Shown here: positions 20,821 through 22,330 of the stretch, piece after piece
Layout of the letters: the number at the start of each line of letters is the position of its first letter
Position numbering within the stretch: the stretch's first letter is position 1
Source: an uncultured Eubacteriales bacterium
GTDB taxonomy: Bacteria; Bacillota; Clostridia; Oscillospirales; CAG-272
NCBI GenBank assembly: GCA_900554225.1
Contig: USGH01000015.1
Location: 1-22,330, forward strand
Direction of reading: 5' to 3'
DNA: 22,330 nt
Made by a program: the position numbers and the translations under genes
Notes under the pieces: generated by a model
Told to the model about the DNA's origin: nothing
Seen by the model: the letters and a program-made list of their open reading frames with translations, nothing else
The model's database searches: none

Positions 20821-22330
20821 CTAGTTCTGCTCCGCGAGATACAAAGACACGCGGCTCTGGAGCATTTTTGCTGTCTCCTCTGCCGAGCGCGCGCCCCCGA
20901 GGTAGCTGCCAATCTCTTCGGTGATGATGTTTGTCAGCGCCTCCGGGTACGCGAACCGGAGCACAGGGGAGCCGATCTCATCCAGCCATTTCTCGATTCC
21001 GGCAAAATCGATGTCGTCGCTCGTATAGAAGTCGCCCGGTTCTCCGCGATAGGTGCCGTCCTCATCGGGAGTCCGCTCGCTCGTCCCCCAGCTCATGCCG
21101 CCGTTGTAACGCAGATGGTAGTATGTTTTCCGATCGCTCTTCAATTCCCGGAATTGGCTGTGGAGCGCAGTAATGCCATCTTCAAAGTCGCCGCCGTCCT
21201 CATACTGATAGCTGATGTACATCTTGATGTAATCCCACGCCAGCTCTTTATCCGCACAGAACGACAGGATCGTGCAAAGCTGTGCGGTGGACTGCAATAG
21301 AGTTCCGTTTTTGCCGTCTGCCGTCGGATAGCCGCAGTAGACGGTATTGTCCTTGCCAAAATAGCCGTAATTGCGGATAAAGCCCTCGATACCGCCGTGG
21401 AAGGACCCCATTGTCGCTAAAGTTTTGCCATTGCGATACTCTGTAAATTCGCCATAGGGATTCGCTTCGCTGACCTCATAATTGCGTTCATCTGTGTCTG
21501 TCTGCGGCAGGGACGCGATGTACTGGAGCAGGGAGAGAAAGTCCTCGCTGTCAAAGGAGCAGGTCTTCTCGTCCCAGTTCACAAACGCCGCCAGCATTTC
21601 CGACTGACCGCCGAAGAGATTCCAATAATTCTCCTGTGCAATGCCGGATCTGAATTTTGTCCCCTCCGGCAGCGCGTTCAAAAACTCGACAAATTCGTGC
21701 GTCGTCCAACCGTTCCGATCGCCCACCACGGATTTGTTGCCAATCACGGTACGGAACACGATACGCCGCGGAATCCCATAGAGCTTGCCGTCCTTGCTAT
21801 AGCTGTTGAAAACACAGTCGAACAGATTGTCGCGGTTCAATGTATCGTCCGCTTCCACAAAGGGCATCAGATCGGTGAAGTAGTCGTCCTCAATCAGAGA
21901 GCGATAGGTATTTTCCGAGAGTCTGCCAAGGATCACGTCCGGCGTATAGGTACCTGTGCGGATCTCCTGCCCCAGCATTTCCTCGTTGTCATACTGTGTC
22001 AGCACCACGCGTTTGTCCGGATGCTCCCTGTTGTACAGTATCGTGAGCTGCGGCAGAAGGCGGTCACCGCTTGCCGTAGAACAGACCTGCAACACCGTAG
22101 TCGTGGAAAGATCGAGATCCGGCGCCTTTTCGTAGATCGCCGTGGACCGCTCATAGGACAGTGTGTCGTACATCGCGATGAGGAATTTGCCGCCCGGTAC
22201 ATAGCGGATGAAATCGACACTGCCTGCCAGATTGGAATTTCCGAAATCCACCACAATCGTCTGCGGCTCCCCCTCCGTGCCGTCTGTGCGCAGCGTGTAG
22301 ATCCCGGTGTCATTATAGCCGTAGAGCGTC
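20821..22330 (-). CDS. Large lipoprotein LP-E, extracellular solute-binding-like (partial, N-terminus outside window)
   Basis: About 502 C-terminal residues are visible and the frame stays open to the window edge; the Val-Val-Asp-Phe at about 22254 is internal, not a start. Visible are the end of the beta-rich half (TLYGYNDTGIYTLRTDG, VVDFGNSNLAG, FIRYVPGGKFLIAMYD) and the complete solute-binding-like half. The latter has LTILYNREHPDKRVVLTQY, GKLYGIPRRIVFRTVIGNKS, GWTTHEFVEFLNALPEGT, YFGKDNTVYCGYPTADGKNGT, DDIDFAGIEKWLDEIGSP and EEIGSYLGGARSAEETAKML. It is the closest paralogue of LP-D, with long identical stretches. By analogy with the others, the missing part should be about 270 residues with a signal peptide. 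Confidence 0.87.
   Translation of the reverse strand, partial: TLYGYNDTGIYTLRTDGTEGEPQTIVVDFGNSNLAGSVDFIRYVPGGKFLIAMYDTLSYERSTAIYEKAPDLDLSTTTVLQVCSTASGDRLLPQLTILYNREHPDKRVVLTQYDNEEMLGQEIRTGTYTPDVILGRLSENTYRSLIEDDYFTDLMPFVEADDTLNRDNLFDCVFNSYSKDGKLYGIPRRIVFRTVIGNKSVVGDRNGWTTHEFVEFLNALPEGTKFRSGIAQENYWNLFGGQSEMLAAFVNWDEKTCSFDSEDFLSLLQYIASLPQTDTDERNYEVSEANPYGEFTEYRNGKTLATMGSFHGGIEGFIRNYGYFGKDNTVYCGYPTADGKNGTLLQSTAQLCTILSFCADKELAWDYIKMYISYQYEDGGDFEDGITALHSQFRELKSDRKTYYHLRYNGGMSWGTSERTPDEDGTYRGEPGDFYTSDDIDFAGIEKWLDEIGSPVLRFAYPEALTNIITEEIGSYLGGARSAEETAKMLQSRVSLYLAEQN

Noticed and set aside
18560..20824. Antisense open frame of 754 codons covering LP-D
   Set aside because: The amino acid composition is Arg/His/Val-rich without domains, as expected for the reverse of a GC-rich gene. 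LP-D has a signal peptide, a ribosome binding site and paralogues.

Overview
The window looks like a chromosomal segment of a Gram-positive anaerobe of the class Clostridia (Lachnospiraceae/Oscillospiraceae-like). This is inferred from the FtsH sequence type, a DUF1846 protein, the rpsF-ssb-rpsR operon with a zinc-type (C+) S18, strong AGGAGG ribosome binding sites, TTGACA/TATAAT-type promoters with 17-bp spacers, and many large lipoproteins with a solute-binding-type C-terminal half. No tRNA, rRNA, CRISPR array, transposase or phage gene was seen.

Left part (1-5285): ftsH on the minus strand (its 3' end lies outside the window) is divergent from a DUF1846 gene. Next comes a membrane-anchored transglutaminase-like protein, which converges by a 10-bp overlap on a MarR-family regulator. 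Middle part (5350-9215): a promoter drives a tightly spaced operon of a HAD hydrolase, a PHP-type histidinol-phosphatase-like enzyme (ATGA overlap) and an unidentified beta-rich protein. A second promoter, a long structured leader and a 13-codon leader ORF then precede a Gfo/Idh/MocA oxidoreductase that has lost its C-terminal end and is probably decaying.

Right part (9217-22330): at least five paralogous large lipoproteins on the minus strand, called LP-A to LP-E here from left to right, fill nearly everything. They are about 760-785 residues long with a lipobox, a beta-rich N-terminal half and a family-1-like solute-binding C-terminal half. The housekeeping operon rpsF-ssb-rpsR sits between LP-C and LP-D on the plus strand. 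LP-B is interrupted by one in-frame TAA. LP-A and LP-B share a nearly identical 92-nt 3' end, which suggests recent gene conversion, while the rest of each gene is diverged. No ABC permease or ATPase gene is present, so these look like orphan binding proteins or surface sensors.

The most unusual material is (i) this paralogous lipoprotein array and its recombination and decay, (ii) a hairpin that covers the ribosome binding site of LP-A but that only read-through transcripts should contain, (iii) the structured leader plus leader peptide before the oxidoreductase, and (iv) the repeat-rich 526-bp divergent region between LP-C and rpsF.
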